DNA of 45,723 bases, taken from NCBI GenBank assembly GCA_016207605.1, contig JACQPJ010000015.1, forward strand, positions 1 through 45,723. The letters are read 5' to 3'. How positions within the stretch are numbered: position 1 is the stretch's first letter; every line of letters starts with the position of its first letter. The position numbers and the translations under genes are program-made. Source of the DNA: Elusimicrobiota bacterium. GTDB taxonomy: Bacteria > Elusimicrobiota > Elusimicrobia > UBA1565 > UBA9628. Below are positions 31,612-39,673 of the stretch, piece by piece. The notes under the pieces are model-generated. The model ran no database searches, had not been told where the DNA came from, and worked only from the letters and a program-made list of their open reading frames with translations.

Positions 31612-32778
31612 GTGGCGCCGATCCGCCGGATCGCGGTCCTGACGACGTCGCGGGCCGACTACGGGCTTCTGTTCTGTCTCCTCAAGGAGTTCAAGCGCCG
31701 TCGCGGCCTGCGCCTTCAGCTTGTGGCCTGCGGCGCGCACTTGTCCGATGATTTCGGCCGAACCGAGCGGGAGATCGCGCGCGACGGCTTCCGTCTCGCG
31801 GCTCGGGTCGAGACCTTGCCTCGCAAAGACACCCCCTTCGGCGTGGCCTGCGCGATCGGAGACGGCGCCAAGGGCTTCGCGCGCGCTTTTCAGCGTTTGA
31901 GGCCGGATCTTCTCGTCGTGCTGGGGGACCGCTTCGAGCTCCTCGCGGCCTGCTCCGCCGCCGCGGCCATGCGCATTCCGATCGCGCACATCCACGGCGG
32001 GGAGTCGACCGAGGGAGTCATGGACGAGCAGACCCGCCACGCGGTCACCAAGCTGAGCCATCTGCACTTCACCGCCGCCGCGCCCTACCGCCGCCGCGTG
32101 ATCGCGATGGGCGAGCATCCCTCCCGAGTGTTCAACGTCGGGGCTCCGGGTCTGGAATACCTGCGCCGGCTGCGGCCGGCGGGGCTCGCGGAGCTGGAGC
32201 GCCTGGCGGGGCCCGTCGCGCGCGGTCGCTTCGCCGTCGTGACCTACCATCCAACCTCCGCTTCTCCGGAGCGGGACGCGCGGACGGTCGAGATTCTTCT
32301 GCGCGAGCTCAAGCGCCGCGGACTGCGCGTCGCGGCGACCTTCGCCAACGCGGACGCCGGGGGGCGGGCGATCAACGCGCGCCTGCGGCGGCTGGCCCGG
32401 CGCGATCCATCCTGGGTGGCGGCTGTTCCCTCCCTCGGCCAGCGCGGTTATCTGAGCCTGTTTCGGCGCGCGGCGCTCGTCGCCGGCAATTCCTCCAGCG
32501 GCATCATCGAGGTCCCCAGCCTCGGCGTGCCCACGGTGAACGTCGGCGACCGTCAGCAGGGGCGCCTGCGCTCGCCCTCGGTCGTGGACTGCGGGACCTC
32601 CGCAAAGGCCATGCAAAAAGCCTTGGACTTGGCGCTGTCTCCGCGGTTTTGGAGAACCCGCCGCAAGGGCGTCAATGTCTACGGCCGCGGCCGCTCGGCG
32701 GCGCGCATCGCCTCGATCCTCGGCGCGTTCCCGCGGGAGCGGCTGCTGCGTAAATCGTTCTATGACAACCCGAGATAA
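31612..32778 (+). CDS. neuC: UDP/GDP-sugar 2-epimerase, hydrolysing (NeuC/LegG/NnaA type)
   Basis: A 388-residue GT-B-fold epimerase. The N-terminus reads IAVLTTSRADYGLL, a signature of the hydrolysing branch, and IAHIHGGESTEGVMDEQTRHAVTKLSH is split by the active-site region. VAGNSSSGIIEVPSLGVPTVNVGDRQQGR closes the nucleotide site. This enzyme releases ManNAc or a diamino-6-deoxymannose analogue from the sugar nucleotide and feeds NeuB. GTG at 31612 lies two bases after the previous stop. NeuC (UDP-GlcNAc) and LegG (UDP- or GDP-diacetyl sugar) cannot be told apart by eye. Confidence 0.9.
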   Translation: MAPIRRIAVLTTSRADYGLLFCLLKEFKRRRGLRLQLVACGAHLSDDFGRTEREIARDGFRLAARVETLPRKDTPFGVACAIGDGAKGFARAFQRLRPDLLVVLGDRFELLAACSAAAAMRIPIAHIHGGESTEGVMDEQTRHAVTKLSHLHFTAAAPYRRRVIAMGEHPSRVFNVGAPGLEYLRRLRPAGLAELERLAGPVARGRFAVVTYHPTSASPERDARTVEILLRELKRRGLRVAATFANADAGGRAINARLRRLARRDPSWVAAVPSLGQRGYLSLFRRAALVAGNSSSGIIEVPSLGVPTVNVGDRQQGRLRSPSVVDCGTSAKAMQKALDLALSPRFWRTRRKGVNVYGRGRSAARIASILGAFPRERLLRKSFYDNPR

Positions 32779-33388
32779 ACGCCGCATCGTGCTCGTGGGC
32801 GCCGGCGGCCACGCCAAGGTCGTGATCGAGGCCCTGCGCTCGTCGGGAGAGGAGCCGGCCGCGTGCCTCGACGCGGATTCCTCGCTCTGGGGCGCCTCCC
32901 TCGACGGCGTCCGGATCGAGGGAGGCGACGACCTGCTGTCCCGGTACGCGCCCGCGCTCTACGGGCTCGTCCTCGGCGTGGGCCTGCCGCGTCCCGGTCC
33001 CGGGCGCCGCGCCCTCTTCGAGTCCCTGCGGGCCAAGGGCTACTCCTTCCCGCCGGTCCTGGCCGCCAGCGCGGCCGTTTCCCGCGCCGCATCGGTTAGC
33101 GAGGGCGCCCAGATCCTGACCCGCGCCGTGGTCCATCCCGGCGCCGTCGTCGGCGCCGGCGCCATCGTCAACACTGCGGCGGTCGTGGAGCACGACGTCC
33201 GCGTGGGCGACCACGTCCATGTCGCCCCCGGCGCGGTCCTCTGCGGCGGCGTGGAGCTCGGCCCGGACGCCTTCGTCGGCGCGGGCGCCGTCGTCCTGCC
33301 GGGCGTCAAGATCGGCGCGGGCGCTCTGGTCGCGGCGGGCGTGACGGTCCGCGCCGACGTCCCGCCCGGCGGGCGCGTCTCGCCATAG
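32762..33388 (+). CDS. NeuD/PglD-type sugar O- or N-acyltransferase
   Basis: A 208-residue protein: an N-terminal nucleotide-binding-like fold (RRIVLVGAGGHAKVVIEAL) and a C-terminal left-handed beta-helix with hexapeptide repeats (ILTRAVVHPGAVVGAGAIVN, VVEHDVRVGDHVHVAPGAVL). His in VEHDVRVGDHVH is the probable catalytic base. Members acetylate the 4-amino group (PglD, LegH) or sialic-acid hydroxyls (NeuD). With LegC at 34744 an LegH role is appealing. The ATG overlaps NeuC by 17 bases. Confidence 0.87.
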   Translation: MTTRDKRRIVLVGAGGHAKVVIEALRSSGEEPAACLDADSSLWGASLDGVRIEGGDDLLSRYAPALYGLVLGVGLPRPGPGRRALFESLRAKGYSFPPVLAASAAVSRAASVSEGAQILTRAVVHPGAVVGAGAIVNTAAVVEHDVRVGDHVHVAPGAVLCGGVELGPDAFVGAGAVVLPGVKIGAGALVAAGVTVRADVPPGGRVSP

Positions 33389-33391
33389 CCG

Positions 33392-34747
33392 ATGGGCCAA
33401 GCGATTTCCTGGTTCCGGGAGACGGCGCTCGACGAGCTGCGGGCGATCCCCTTCAAGCCGGTTGACCGCGAGATCGTCCGGCATTCGATCGAGCGCCGCG
33501 GCTTCGTTTCCGTGCCCCTGGATTATTCCCGGCCCGAGGGCCCGAAGGCCGATATTTTCTACCGTCTCATCCCCGCCGCGGGGACATCCGTCGCGGAGGC
33601 CTCCCGGCCGACGGTCGTCGTCGTCAACGGCGGGCCCGGCATGCCGTCCTCGCTTTACCGGCCGTATGATTTCGACTATTCGGGCGAGCGGCCCGCCAAG
33701 GTGGATTATCTAGGCGAGTTGGGCAAGCATTTTCGCGTGCTGATCCTGGACCAGCGCGGCACCGACGGGAACTCCTGTCCCCTGGATTTGGACGACCCCC
33801 GGTCGCGGCCCGAGATCATCGCCCGCTACTTCGACTCGCGGCACGTCGCGCTCGATCACCAGGAAATCATCAACCGCGTCCTTCCCGGAGAGCCGTTCTT
33901 CATGATCGCCCAAAGCTACGGGGGGATGGTGGGCATGCACTACATGAGCCTCCCGGAGATCCGCCGGCTCCCGCAGGGCATCTGTTTTTCATCGGCGGCG
34001 ATGCCTCATGGAGACTTCCTGAGTCATTCCCATCAGCGCCGCGCGAAGCAAAAAGAGCTGAACCTTCAGTTGTGGAAAAGCCGCCCAGACCTGATCCCCA
34101 AGATTTTGGAGCTGCGCGGACACTTCAGAGATCGGGGGCTGGCTCCCGACTCCATCCATTATTTATGGAACTATCTTGGGCAGGGCGAGGACGGCCATTG
34201 GGAAAGCAAGCTCGGGGCGAAGCTCGACTCTCTGCTCGCCTCCGACGGCAAGGGACTTAAGGATTTCGTCGCGGAGGAAGACGGCTGCAATTTTCTCAAC
34301 TATATTTTGTCCGGGCCGATGATGACGCCCGGCCACACTGACGCGATCTTGGCGAGGGCCGCGGCCGAGGCGCTGCCTTACGACGAGCCCTGGATGCTCG
34401 ACGAATGCCGGATTCTCCAGGCGATCGGGCGCGACGGCACCTGGCGGCAGGCTGCGATCGAGGCGATGGACGCGAATCCTCACCCCGGCCTGCCCTACCC
34501 TTCGCCCAAGGAGATCCAGCGCGGTTTCTCCAGGTCTCGGGTCCTCTTCAGCCTGGCGCTTGGCGACATTTATCTGCCCTTGGAGGGAGTGCGCGAGAAC
34601 GCCCGCCGCTTCTCCGTGCCGGGCGTGACCAGCGAGATCGTCCTCCCGGGCGGGCACAAGGCGATCTTCCTGCCCAAGGGCGTGAAGGCGTTTCTCGATT
34701 GGACACGCTCCTCGACCCTTCGGGCTCGACGCAGACGCGTCGTCTAG
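33392..34747 (+). CDS. Alpha/beta hydrolase, prolyl-aminopeptidase-like (S33 type)
   Basis: A 451-residue cytoplasmic protein with no signal peptide. VVVVNGGPGMPSSLYRP is the oxyanion H/N-G-G-P-G motif, LILDQRGTDGNS follows, the nucleophile elbow is MIAQSYGGMVGMHYM, and GGHKAIFLPKG supplies the late histidine. The N-G-G-P-G and D-Q-R-G pair is typical of proline iminopeptidase relatives. Its place as last gene of the nonulosonic-acid operon (3-base gap after NeuD) may mean a glycan O-acyl esterase; no evidence decides. Its stop overlaps the stop of the convergent LegC gene by three bases in CTAG. Confidence 0.83.
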   Translation: MGQAISWFRETALDELRAIPFKPVDREIVRHSIERRGFVSVPLDYSRPEGPKADIFYRLIPAAGTSVAEASRPTVVVVNGGPGMPSSLYRPYDFDYSGERPAKVDYLGELGKHFRVLILDQRGTDGNSCPLDLDDPRSRPEIIARYFDSRHVALDHQEIINRVLPGEPFFMIAQSYGGMVGMHYMSLPEIRRLPQGICFSSAAMPHGDFLSHSHQRRAKQKELNLQLWKSRPDLIPKILELRGHFRDRGLAPDSIHYLWNYLGQGEDGHWESKLGAKLDSLLASDGKGLKDFVAEEDGCNFLNYILSGPMMTPGHTDAILARAAAEALPYDEPWMLDECRILQAIGRDGTWRQAAIEAMDANPHPGLPYPSPKEIQRGFSRSRVLFSLALGDIYLPLEGVRENARRFSVPGVTSEIVLPGGHKAIFLPKGVKAFLDWTRSSTLRARRRRVV

Positions 34748-35901
34748 GAGCGCAGCGCGGTGACGATGCGGTCCTGCTGCGCGTCGGACAGCGCCACGGA
34801 GCTGGGCAGGCTTAACGCCTCGCGGTAAAGGAGTTCCGCGCTCTCGCAACGGTAGGATTGGGCTCCTTTGTGAGCTTTGCTCAGGTGCAGGGGCTGCCAG
34901 ATCGGGCGGGTCATGATGCCGCGCCGCGCCAGCCGGCGCAGCAGGGTCCGAGCGTCCAGCCCGTAGCGCTTCTCGTCCACGCGGATGGTGTACATCCAAT
35001 AAGTGCCGCGGGCCCAGGGGGCCTCGCGCATCGGCGTCAGCCCTTGGATCCCGCGCAGGGCCTTGGCGTAGCGCGCCGCCGCGCGGCGCTTGCGCGTCAC
35101 GAAGCCGTCGAGCTGCTCGAGCTGGGCCAGGCCCAGGGCGGCGAGCACGTTGGTCAGGCGGTAGTTGTAGCCCACCTCGTCGTGGATGTATTCAATGGGG
35201 TCGGTCTTGGCCTGCGTGGTGAGGTGCCGGGCTTTGGCGGCCCAAGCCGCGTCGTCGGTGAGGAGCATGCCGCCCCCGCCGGTCGTGACCAGCTTGTTGC
35301 CGTTGAAGCTGAGGCAGGCGATATCGGCGCCGCGCCCGGTCGGGCCGCCGCGGTAGCGCGAGCCCAGGCTCTCCGAGGCGTCCTGGAGCAGGAGAAGGCC
35401 GTATTTTTTGGCCGCTTCCCTCAGGGGCCGGACGTCGGCCGGATGTCCGAGCACGTCCACGGGCATCAGCGCGCGGACCCGCCGCCCGGAGGACTTGTTG
35501 CGCAAGGCGCCCCGCGACCAGCGGCACTCTTTCTTCAGGAAGTCGAGGGTTTTCTCGACGTCGATCTGGAAGTAATCCGGCTCGGCGTCCATCAACACGG
35601 GATGGGCGCCGACGTAGCGGACCGCGTTGGCGGGGGCGATGAAGGTCACGGAAGGGAGGATGACCTCGTCGCCCGGCCCGACCCCGGAGACGAGCAGGGC
35701 CGCATGGAGCGCGGAGGTGCCGTTGACCGCGGCGACGGCGTGCTGGAAGCCCAGGCGGCGCGCCGTCTCCTCCTCGAAGCGCCGGACGTAGGCCCCGACC
35801 GAGGAGACCCAGCCGGTGTCGAGGCAGTCCTTGACGTAGCGCCACTCGTTGCCCCGCAGGCGGGGCTCGAAGAGGGGGATGGGAGCCGGAGACGGGCTCA
35901 C
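34744..35901 (-). CDS. DegT/DnrJ/EryC1 sugar aminotransferase, LegC-like
   Basis: A 385-residue PLP enzyme. NGTSALHAALL and VILPSVTFIAPANAV (L-P-S-x-x-F), LLQDASESLGSRY (Asp174) and LSFNGNKLVTTGGGGML (Lys203) are all present. The S-F-N-G-N-K-x-x-T-T-G-G-G-G block is the form I associate with the LegC (LLPSF) group, which aminates the C4 keto group of a 6-deoxy-4-keto amino sugar in legionaminic-acid synthesis. A GTG at 35901 overlaps the SDR stop by 4 bases. It ends the leftward PtmE operon and meets the alpha/beta hydrolase stop to stop. Confidence 0.88.
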   Translation of the reverse strand: MSPSPAPIPLFEPRLRGNEWRYVKDCLDTGWVSSVGAYVRRFEEETARRLGFQHAVAAVNGTSALHAALLVSGVGPGDEVILPSVTFIAPANAVRYVGAHPVLMDAEPDYFQIDVEKTLDFLKKECRWSRGALRNKSSGRRVRALMPVDVLGHPADVRPLREAAKKYGLLLLQDASESLGSRYRGGPTGRGADIACLSFNGNKLVTTGGGGMLLTDDAAWAAKARHLTTQAKTDPIEYIHDEVGYNYRLTNVLAALGLAQLEQLDGFVTRKRRAAARYAKALRGIQGLTPMREAPWARGTYWMYTIRVDEKRYGLDARTLLRRLARRGIMTRPIWQPLHLSKAHKGAQSYRCESAELLYREALSLPSSVALSDAQQDRIVTALRS

Positions 35902-36878
35902 GGGGCGGCGGCGTTGGAGAACTGCGCGGCGTCGGCGTCGGCCAGGACGCCGTCGCGCACGAGCTGGGCGACCTCGCGGATGCCGTCGGGGACGCGCCGC
36001 TCGACCGTAAAGCCCAGGGCGCGGATCTTGGCGAAGCTCACGCGGTAGTCCCTGGGGTCCTCGGTCTTGGCGACGCGTTCGACGCGCGCGCCCGGCGCCG
36101 CGGACTCCATGAGCCGGAGCAGGTCCTGCTTGCGGAAGTTCTGGTCGTCGGCGCCCACGTTGAAGACATCGTGGTCCACGGCGGCCCGCGGCTGGGCCAG
36201 GACCAGGGCGAAGGCCCGCGCCGCGTCGCGCACATGCACGTAGGGCCGCCAGAACTGCTCGCCGTAGACGGTCAGGCGCCCGCGCAGGACGAGCTCGCGC
36301 ACGAACTCGTTGACCGTCAGGTCGAAGCGCATCCGGGGGGAGACGCCGAAGAGCGTGGACAGCCGAAGGGCCGTCGTGCAGAGACCGGGCAGGAGCCGCT
36401 TGTCCAGAAGCGCCCTTTCCACGGCGACCTTGGTCTCGGCGTACAGGGACACGGGCCGCAGCTCCGACGTCTCGTCGACCCGGCCGTCCGGGTCGGCCAT
36501 CTTGCCGTAGTTGCTGCACGTGGAGGCGAAGACGAAGCGCGAGACGCCGGCCGCGCCGGCGGCCTCCAGGAGGGCCAGCGACGCGTCGCGGTTGATCGCG
36601 CGGGCGTCCTCCGGCCTCCGCGCGCAGGCCGGGTCGCCCACGACGGCGGCCAAGTGGACGACGGCGTCGGCGCCCTTGAGGAGGGCGGACATGGCGCCGC
36701 GGTCGCGGACATCGGAACGTTGAAAACGGAAGTTCGGATGCGACCAGCAGCCCAGCAGGGAGGCCCCGCCTTGCTCCAACGAGTCCATGGCCCGCACGCG
36801 CCAGCCCTTTTCTAAAAGGAGCGGAGCGAGCGTGGAGCCGAGGTAGCCGGCCGCGCCGGTGACGAGGACGGTCTGCAC
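35898..36878 (-). CDS. NAD-dependent sugar epimerase/dehydratase (extended SDR)
   Basis: A 326-residue extended SDR with VLVTGAAGYLGSTLAPLL, VVHLAAVVGDPAC, RFVFASTCSNYGKM and the Y-x-x-x-K pair in LYAETKVAVE. A 4,6-dehydratase would have S-T-D-E; this has S-T-C-S-N-Y-G, which fits epimerases and reductases better. It could still be part of the amino-sugar route with LegC, so LegB is not assigned. A GTG at 36878 is the start, 4 bases after the acyltransferase stop. Confidence 0.83.
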   Translation of the reverse strand: MQTVLVTGAAGYLGSTLAPLLLEKGWRVRAMDSLEQGGASLLGCWSHPNFRFQRSDVRDRGAMSALLKGADAVVHLAAVVGDPACARRPEDARAINRDASLALLEAAGAAGVSRFVFASTCSNYGKMADPDGRVDETSELRPVSLYAETKVAVERALLDKRLLPGLCTTALRLSTLFGVSPRMRFDLTVNEFVRELVLRGRLTVYGEQFWRPYVHVRDAARAFALVLAQPRAAVDHDVFNVGADDQNFRKQDLLRLMESAAPGARVERVAKTEDPRDYRVSFAKIRALGFTVERRVPDGIREVAQLVRDGVLADADAAQFSNAAAP

Positions 36879-36882
36879 GGGG

Positions 36883-37422
36883 CTATTTTATGGGTTTGGC
36901 CGGGTTGCCCGCAACCACGGTTCCGTCGGGAACGTCGCGGGTGACGATGCTGCCGGCTCCCACCACGGCGTTTTCCCCGACGGTCACGCCCGGGAGGACG
37001 ATCGCGTTGGCGCCCAGCCAGCAGCCCTTTTTCAAGACGACCGGCCGGTCCGGGGCGTGGCCCTGCTCCCGCACGGAGCGGACCGGGTCGTCGAAGCGGT
37101 GGTTGTTGGTGTAGAGGTGGACCCCCTGGCCGAGCAGGACGTCGTCCTCGATCGTGATGTCCCCGCCGGGGGCCGCGTTGGCCATCAGGACGCAGCCCGG
37201 CCGGATCACGACGCCGCGGCCGATGCTGATCCGGGAGCAGGCGATGGCGTAGACGCCGGGGCGTAGCTCGGAGCCAGCGCCGAAAGCCTTGAATTTTTTC
37301 CGGCAGAGCCGGCGCATGCTGGATTTGAAGTGGAGCCGGAGGTGGGTCGAGGGGATGTCCGGCCCGAGCCGGTCGGCGCGCTCCCAGAAGGAGAGCCGGC
37401 GAAAAAATTCGAGGAGGATCAT
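36883..37422 (-). CDS. Hexapeptide-repeat acyltransferase (left-handed beta-helix)
   Basis: A 179-residue protein. After about 60 residues of helix and loop it enters hexapeptide repeats (ISIGRGVVIRPGCVLMANAA, ITIEDDVLLGQGVHLYTNNH) ending in the WLGANAIVLPGVTVGENAVVGAGSIVTRDVP loop with GNPAKPI, the acetyl-CoA-binding finish of WbbJ/NodL-type O-acetyltransferases. His in YTNNHRF is the likely catalytic base. Probable role: acetylation of the glycan or its precursor. ATG at 37422 is used because the remaining upstream frame is antisense-like. Confidence 0.86.
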   Translation of the reverse strand: MILLEFFRRLSFWERADRLGPDIPSTHLRLHFKSSMRRLCRKKFKAFGAGSELRPGVYAIACSRISIGRGVVIRPGCVLMANAAPGGDITIEDDVLLGQGVHLYTNNHRFDDPVRSVREQGHAPDRPVVLKKGCWLGANAIVLPGVTVGENAVVGAGSIVTRDVPDGTVVAGNPAKPIK

Positions 37423-37429
37423 GGCGGCG

Positions 37430-38512
37430 TCAGCCCAGGAACAGGCGGCGGTAGTCCGCGGCGGCCCGCTGATAGGCTTGGGCCTCGCCGATGTCGATCC
37501 AGTATTCCTGGATCGGGAAGCAGGCGACGCGCTTTCGGCGCCGCCGAGCGGCGGCGATGAGGTCGGGCATGTCGCAGCGCCGGCCGGAGGGAATCCAGCG
37601 CAGGGCGCGGGGCTCGAGGACATAGATGCCGGCGTTGACGTAGGTGCGGTGGACCGGCTTCTCGACGAAGCTCTCCAACTGGCCGCCGTCGATCTCCACG
37701 ACGCCGTAGGGGATGTTGACCTCGTGGCTCTTGACGCAGAGGGTGGCCGTCGCCTTTTCCGCCTTGTGGAAGTCGAGCAGGGCCGAGAAATTGACCTTGG
37801 TCAGGATGTCGCCGTTGGCGACGATCACCGGTGCCTCGATCGGCGCGCGCAGCAGACTAAGGGCTCCGACCGTGCCAAGCGGCTTGCGCTCGCGCAGGTA
37901 GCCGATGTCCACGCCCCAGCGGCTCCCGTCGCCGAAGTGCCCGACCACCTGCTCGGCGAGGTGGTTGACGGCGAACAGGAACTTCTGGAACCCCGAGAGC
38001 TTGAACTGCTCGAGCAGGAGCTCCAGGATGGGCTTGTCCCCGACGGGCAGCATCGGCTTCGGGGTCCCGTCGGTCAGCGGCCCGAGGCGCTTGCCCAGCC
38101 CGCCGGCCATGATCACGACCAGGTTCTCGTGCCGCCGCGCGCCGATGATCTCGTAGTCGGCCCGGTCCGCGATGCCGACGAGCCGGCGCTTGGCGTCCAC
38201 GATCGGCATGTGCGATTTCGGGTGCTCGCGAAACGCCGCGGCCACCCGCGCGGCCGGAAGATCGGCGTCCACGGTGAAAGGCTTGGAATTCATCTCCTTG
38301 GAGACCGGCCCGTCCAGGACGGCGCCGCGCAGGAGCGCCTTGCGCACGTCCGCGTCGTTGAAGACCCCGAGCAGGCGCCGCCGCTTGTCCACGACCACCG
38401 CGAAGCCGACGCGGGACCGCGTCATCGCCTCCAGGGCCTCGCGCAAGGTGTCGTCGGGGCGCAGGACCAGCTCGGGGTGCTTTTCCAGAAGGCCGGACCC
38501 CGGAGCCTTCAT
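37430..38512 (-). CDS. Sugar-1-phosphate nucleotidyltransferase with CBS pair, PtmE-like
   Basis: A 360-residue two-part protein: a CBS pair (about 10-125) and a nucleotidyltransferase domain from residue 131 (VVIMAGGLGKRLGPLTDGTPKPMLPVG, then PVIVANGDILTKV). This CBS plus nucleotidyltransferase layout is that of PtmE, which I recall as a GlcN-1-phosphate guanylyltransferase in Campylobacter legionaminic-acid synthesis. The CBS part may sense an adenine nucleotide. It overlaps the sulfur-oxygenase gene stop by 4 bases. Confidence 0.85.
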   Translation of the reverse strand: MKAPGSGLLEKHPELVLRPDDTLREALEAMTRSRVGFAVVVDKRRRLLGVFNDADVRKALLRGAVLDGPVSKEMNSKPFTVDADLPAARVAAAFREHPKSHMPIVDAKRRLVGIADRADYEIIGARRHENLVVIMAGGLGKRLGPLTDGTPKPMLPVGDKPILELLLEQFKLSGFQKFLFAVNHLAEQVVGHFGDGSRWGVDIGYLRERKPLGTVGALSLLRAPIEAPVIVANGDILTKVNFSALLDFHKAEKATATLCVKSHEVNIPYGVVEIDGGQLESFVEKPVHRTYVNAGIYVLEPRALRWIPSGRRCDMPDLIAAARRRRKRVACFPIQEYWIDIGEAQAYQRAAADYRRLFLG

Positions 38513-39576
38513 CGCTCGACGGGCAGCCGCGCCTCGTTCCAGGCGAGCATTCCGCCCGCCAGCGAATGCACGTCCGTCCAGCCGGCTCGGATCAGCTCGG
38601 CCGCGCCGCGCGAGGAGCGCTTGCCGGAGCGGCAGACCGTGACCACGGGGCCCTTGGGGACTTCTCCAAGACGCTGAGCCAGCTCGCCAAGAGGGATCAG
38701 CCGGCTTCCCGCGACGTGCCCCAGCTCAGCGCGGTATTCCTCCGGCTGGCGCACGTCGATCACGGCGAGGCTCCCCGCGGCCAGGCGCTTGGCCAGCTCG
38801 GCCGGCGTCCATTCCGGGACCACGGCGGCCGCCGTGGAGCAGGCGCCGGCGCCCGCCTCGCAGGAGTGGCCGCCCGCGGAGACGACGGCGGCGTTGGGGT
38901 CCGTGGTTCCCGCGGCGTTGGCCTTGAGGACGCTGTGCATCCAATCGGCGGGCCCAAGCTTAAGGCCGCTCCACCAGCGCAGGTACTCCTCGCGCGAGCG
39001 CGGGCGCAGGACCGGGTTGGCGGCGCGTTCCGCGGCCAAAGTCGAGGAGGCCTGGCCGCGATAGTCGTGGCCGGGAAAGAGCGCGGTCCCATCGGGCAGG
39101 GCGTCGAGCTTGCGCAGGCTCTCGTAGTGAGCGGCGGCGTCGCCGCCGGGCAGGTCCAGGCGCCCCGCGCCGCCCTGTCCGATGAAAAGGAAGTCGCCGC
39201 TGAGCAGGCGGTCCGGCAGGAGCAGCATCAGGCTGTCGCGCGTGTGCCCGGGGACGTGGGAGAATTTCAGCGCGAGCTCGCCCAGGCCGAGGCTCTCTCC
39301 GTCCTCGACGCGCTTGGAGGCGGAGCGGACCGCGCTGTCCCGGTGCATCACGTACTCCGCGTCCGTCTTCTTCCGGAGCGCCGTCGCGCCGGAGAGATGG
39401 TCGGCATGGGTATGCGTGTCGATGACCCAGCGCAAAGTCAGTCCGCGCTCACGCAGGGTCTTTAAGAGCGGCTCGACCTCAGCCAGGACCGGGTCCACCA
39501 GCGCGGCTTCCCGGGTCCGCTCCGAGGCGATCAAATAGGCGCGGCAAGGCCCGGAGCCGAGGGGCTCGAACACCAT
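38509..39576 (-). CDS. Persulfide-dioxygenase-like metallo-beta-lactamase fold fused to rhodanese
   Basis: A 355-residue fusion. The metallo-beta-lactamase part has THTHADHLSGATAL (H-x-H-x-D-H), later VPGHTRDS, LLSGDFLFIG and LFPGHDYRGQ, as in ETHE1-type glutathione persulfide dioxygenases. A linker with two cysteines (HSCEAGAGACST) leads to a rhodanese domain whose active loop is VTVCRSGKRSSRG with the catalytic cysteine. The fusion probably oxidises persulfides to sulfite and handles sulfur transfer. Why it heads a nonulosonic-acid gene run is unclear. It has its own TATCAT box 6 nt before the ATG. Confidence 0.87.
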   Translation of the reverse strand: MVFEPLGSGPCRAYLIASERTREAALVDPVLAEVEPLLKTLRERGLTLRWVIDTHTHADHLSGATALRKKTDAEYVMHRDSAVRSASKRVEDGESLGLGELALKFSHVPGHTRDSLMLLLPDRLLSGDFLFIGQGGAGRLDLPGGDAAAHYESLRKLDALPDGTALFPGHDYRGQASSTLAAERAANPVLRPRSREEYLRWWSGLKLGPADWMHSVLKANAAGTTDPNAAVVSAGGHSCEAGAGACSTAAAVVPEWTPAELAKRLAAGSLAVIDVRQPEEYRAELGHVAGSRLIPLGELAQRLGEVPKGPVVTVCRSGKRSSRGAAELIRAGWTDVHSLAGGMLAWNEARLPVER

Positions 39577-39582
39577 CAGGCC

Positions 39583-39588
39583 ATGATA
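39583..39588 (-). promoter_or_regulatory. TATCAT -10 element, 6 nt before the persulfide-dioxygenase-like gene
   Basis: The minus strand has TG-C-TATCAT, six bases and then ATG at 39576. This is the fifth operon head in the window with the same short spacing. The 97-base gap between this gene and the mini zinc-ribbon gene (39577-39673) holds nothing else recognisable. Confidence 0.55.
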
Positions 39589-39673
39589 GCATTTGGGCGC
39601 GGCAGCCTCCTCCGACGGCGCTCTGCTCGACGAAAAAGGCGTGCCGTCGCGCGTGCTCTTCGCCCTCGGTCCC

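Noticed and set aside
35898-36878. LegB (4,6-dehydratase) assignment for the SDR beside LegC
   Set aside because: The active-site strand has S-T-C-S-N-Y-G in place of the S-T-D-E dehydratase motif.
39577-39673. A rho-independent terminator in the gap before the persulfide-dioxygenase-like gene
   Set aside because: No stem followed by a T-run is visible in either direction.
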